A DNA stretch of 64,000 nt, from the NCBI GenBank assembly GCA_963788185.1, contig CAWBGE010000015.1, positions 3,467 to 67,466 on the forward strand, given 5' to 3'. The stretch comes from CAIWHR01 sp963788185. Its GTDB lineage: Bacteria > Pseudomonadota > Gammaproteobacteria > Burkholderiales > Casimicrobiaceae. The position numbers and the translations under genes were made by a program. Below the pieces are notes generated by a model. The model did not search any database. It was not told the origin of the DNA and saw only the letters and a program-made list of their open reading frames with translations. Positions 61,758 to 64,000 of this stretch are shown one piece after another (the stretch's first letter is position 1; each line of letters begins with the position of its first letter).

Positions 61758-63941
61758 TCAATCGCGCTTTCGTGTCAGAAGACGTCTTTGTCGTTGCTCC
61801 AGATGGCGCTCCAGCACAATAAACGCTTGATTCGTGGTCCGATTCAGCTCCTCGAGTAGTGCATTGGAGTTTTGGCGGAGTGTGTCGTGGTCAGTCTTCT
61901 CAAGACGCGCGGCGAATTGCATCAACTGTATTGCGCCGACACTTCCAGCACCGCCCTTTAGCGCATGTGCGATGTCCTTAATTTGTTCGTAACGACGCGA
62001 GTGTAGTGCAGCTGAAACCTCAGAGGAGATGCGTTCCGCGTCGCCTCTGAACCCAATTAGTAGGCGCTCTACAAATGTCGCATCCGGTGAGAGCAGTTCG
62101 AGGTCTTCGATGACCTGAGTGTCGACTACGGGGGTGTCGATTACCGTAAGGGTCGGTCGCTCGACTACTCGAATCGGGATTTGTGGCGCATCGGGTGCGT
62201 GCGGGGAAAGGTAGTGCTCGACTGCATCAAGCAGCGCGCTGGCACGTAGTGGCTTAGGGACGAATTCTGCACACCCGGCGGCGTGGCATTCCGCGACAAT
62301 CTCTGTCGTGACATTTGCCGAGAGAATTAGGATCGGAATTGGCTTGCTGTTGGTGAAGCGGTACATCTTAAGAGCTTGTAGGCCACTCAAAATCGGCATT
62401 GAAAGATCGAAGAGCGCAATATCAAATCGTCCTCCATCGAGCGCATCTAGTGCCGCTTCACCATTTTCGACAATTGTAGGCTGATGGCCACCGCTCTCAA
62501 GAATGAGTTGCGTCACGCGCCGGTTAGTTGGGTTGTCTTCCGCGACCAAGACACGGGCACCACGAATTCGCGCCACCTTTGCCAGCCCGCTCCCAGCAAG
62601 GACAGATGCGGATGCGGAGAGGCGGGCGCTCGAATCAACGTCCGTCGTGAAGTCGCACTCACTCGCTTCGGCGGTCGAAAGCGGGACCTCAAACCAAAAT
62701 AGACTTCCTACGCCTTCTTCGCTCTGGACTCCAATCGCACCACCCATTAGTGTCACAAGGTGGCGTGCGATTGTTGTACCCAACCCGGTTCCGCCATGCG
62801 TACGGGTAATCGAATCGTCCGCCTGCGCAAACGCCTCAAAAATGATCGCTTGTTTCTCCTTTGGGATGCCTATACCCGTGTCCTTAACTTCGAAGCGAAG
62901 TCGTACGTTGCAACTGCTCCGGTTGACCAGCGCAACTCGTAGCGTTATCTCCCCGCGTTCCGTAAACTTCACCGCATTCGCGAGGAGGTTGAGCAACACC
63001 TGCCGTAAGTGATGATCGTCACCACGAAAATACGTTGGTATCGCCGCTGGTACCTCCAGCGAGACTGCGAGCCCCTTATATCGGGCTTGCGGCATCATTA
63101 CTTTGACGGTATTGGAGAGCAATTTTCCGAGATCAAACGGATGCGTTTCAATTGTTACTCGTCCAGCCTCGATTTTTGAGATATCGAGTACGTCCTCAAT
63201 TTGAGCGAGCAGTAACTGTGCTGATGTCCCCAAAGTCTCGACAATCTCGCATTGAGATTCGGACAATTTTGTATCCTGAAGAAGGTCAGCCATTGCGATG
63301 ACACCATTGAGCGGCGTACGCATTTCATGGCTCACGTTTGCCAAGAACCGACCTTTCGCAAGGTTGGCGTCGTCGGCGCGTTTCCTGGCCTCGTTTATTC
63401 TCTCCGCGAGAACGCCCGCGTAGAGAGGGACTACTCCCAGCGTAATGAGAAACCCAAGACCAATGGCAGTATGTTGCGACCAGAATGGCGATACCGCGAG
63501 GACAGCTCCAAACCCGACGCACGCAGCACCTGCGACACATCTGCAGGTACGTGCGACCGAAGCAAAATGCGTTTCCAAGCGCGACAAAAAGGTAGACGCC
63601 AATGATCGACGCCTCCCTCGCCCATCAGAATCATCGAGTAGGTTGTTGCTGCATTGTCCACAAGCATGCCGACAATGCGACGGCCAATCGATTTCTTGAG
63701 GGTGAACCACAATTCGGATCGCGATCATGACCTGCAGATGCACCGACGAGGTGCCGACGCTGCCGACGGTCAATTCGCCGGGTGGGGCGACGTGCTTGCA
63801 CGACAGCTGCCGACCCGTGTGAGCCACAATGAGTAGCAAACGACGAGGCGGGGCTGCGCGGGCTGGAGTAGGGCGTGGTGCAGCCTGGAGCAGGGATCCA
63901 AAATTGGCCTTGCGCAGAAGCTTAGTAACCTTGTCACTCAT
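61758..63941 (-). CDS. RpfC-like hybrid histidine kinase with damaged sensor region
   Basis: The downstream three quarters read cleanly. HisKA H-box is NVSHEMRTPLNGVIAMADLL (His about 203), N-box RQVLLNLLANAVKF, G1 VKDTGIGIP, G2 GGTGLGTTIARH. A receiver domain follows (VLVAEDN...IALFDLSMP, Lys in FVPKPLR), then an HPt domain with AHALKGGAGS. Order and motifs match RpfC, the DSF quorum-sensing kinase. The N-terminal 180 residues are not good membrane spans; better RpfC text (TTYSMILMGEGG, GVYLFVALGNAFCFG) is in other frames. Codon use is less GC-rich than in the catabolic genes. The stop is 4 bp from the IS3 end. Confidence 0.78.
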   Translation of the reverse strand: MSDKVTKLLRKANFGSLLQAAPRPTPARAAPPRRLLLIVAHTGRQLSCKHVAPPGELTVGSVGTSSVHLQVMIAIRIVVHPQEIDWPSHCRHACGQCSNNLLDDSDGRGRRRSLASTFLSRLETHFASVARTCRCVAGAACVGFGAVLAVSPFWSQHTAIGLGFLITLGVVPLYAGVLAERINEARKRADDANLAKGRFLANVSHEMRTPLNGVIAMADLLQDTKLSESQCEIVETLGTSAQLLLAQIEDVLDISKIEAGRVTIETHPFDLGKLLSNTVKVMMPQARYKGLAVSLEVPAAIPTYFRGDDHHLRQVLLNLLANAVKFTERGEITLRVALVNRSSCNVRLRFEVKDTGIGIPKEKQAIIFEAFAQADDSITRTHGGTGLGTTIARHLVTLMGGAIGVQSEEGVGSLFWFEVPLSTAEASECDFTTDVDSSARLSASASVLAGSGLAKVARIRGARVLVAEDNPTNRRVTQLILESGGHQPTIVENGEAALDALDGGRFDIALFDLSMPILSGLQALKMYRFTNSKPIPILILSANVTTEIVAECHAAGCAEFVPKPLRASALLDAVEHYLSPHAPDAPQIPIRVVERPTLTVIDTPVVDTQVIEDLELLSPDATFVERLLIGFRGDAERISSEVSAALHSRRYEQIKDIAHALKGGAGSVGAIQLMQFAARLEKTDHDTLRQNSNALLEELNRTTNQAFIVLERHLEQRQRRLLTRKRD

Positions 63942-64000
63942 GACCCGTTCGCAAATCGAACGTCCGCAGAGACACCAATGCCTGTCGGTACAAGTATTGA

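Overview
High-GC proteobacterial DNA, most likely from a betaproteobacterium of the Burkholderiales type. The basis is a TctC (Bug)-type tripartite transporter, many IclR regulators, Ugp-like ABC systems and an RpfC-like kinase. An alphaproteobacterium is not excluded, and there is no rRNA or core gene to settle it. The window is almost entirely accessory catabolic DNA on which transposons and deletions have acted.

Region 1 (1-33.3 kb) is a sugar-acid/hydroxy-acid catabolic zone built from repeated modules. It holds four DapA/NanA-superfamily lyases or dehydratases (510, 6610, 9068 and 26363), IclR regulators (1503, 7624-, 24799- and a deleted one at 20424-), and an SDR. It also has two large FAD/Fe-S D-2-hydroxyacid dehydrogenase-like proteins (15205, 21737), a metallo-beta-lactamase-fold hydrolase and a Gfo/Idh/MocA oxidoreductase. 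Import is by a tripartite tricarboxylate transporter (2631-5627), a TRAP transporter (12089-14979) and an ABC transporter (27335-33275). A dhaK-dhaL kinase pair is present twice (10424-12024 and 30586-32186) in a 1,653-bp near-identical repeat. Fossils lie between the working modules: a DapA 3' end, a DctM 3' end, an aldehyde dehydrogenase 5' end and an IclR gene with an internal deletion. CCCG-N5-CGGG palindromes precede two of the lyase genes and a related palindrome precedes a divergent IclR gene, which suggests IclR-type induction.

Region 2 (33.3-36.1 kb) is an integration boundary. It has a truncated PfkB kinase, four 10-bp-phased GGCTA repeats, the 3' half of a tRNA (probably tRNA-Arg with anticodon ACG) and a tyrosine recombinase directly beside it. 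The recombinase 3' end carries an 18-bp perfect inverted repeat, and a degraded rve-type transposase follows.

Region 3 (36.1-55.7 kb) holds two complete Ugp-like ABC operons on the minus strand. One ends with a GpdQ/CpdA-type metallophosphodiesterase; the other begins with a sulfatase-fold enzyme that resembles phosphonate monoester hydrolase/phosphodiesterase. Downstream on the plus strand are a glycerol-1-phosphate dehydrogenase (AraM/EgsA) homologue, an arabinitol/mannitol-type dehydrogenase and xylulokinase. Together these suggest uptake and hydrolysis of a phosphodiester-linked polyol, ending in xylulose 5-phosphate and triose phosphate. A stand-alone DprA/SLOG-like protein (49415) sits between them.

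Region 4 (55.8-64 kb) is a transposon nest: an IS91-type remnant next to an IS3 element, which is split by an IS66 element (TSD GGGCCACC), which is split in turn by an IS256 element (TSD GTCGACGA). The window ends in an RpfC-like hybrid histidine kinase whose sensor region looks frameshifted.
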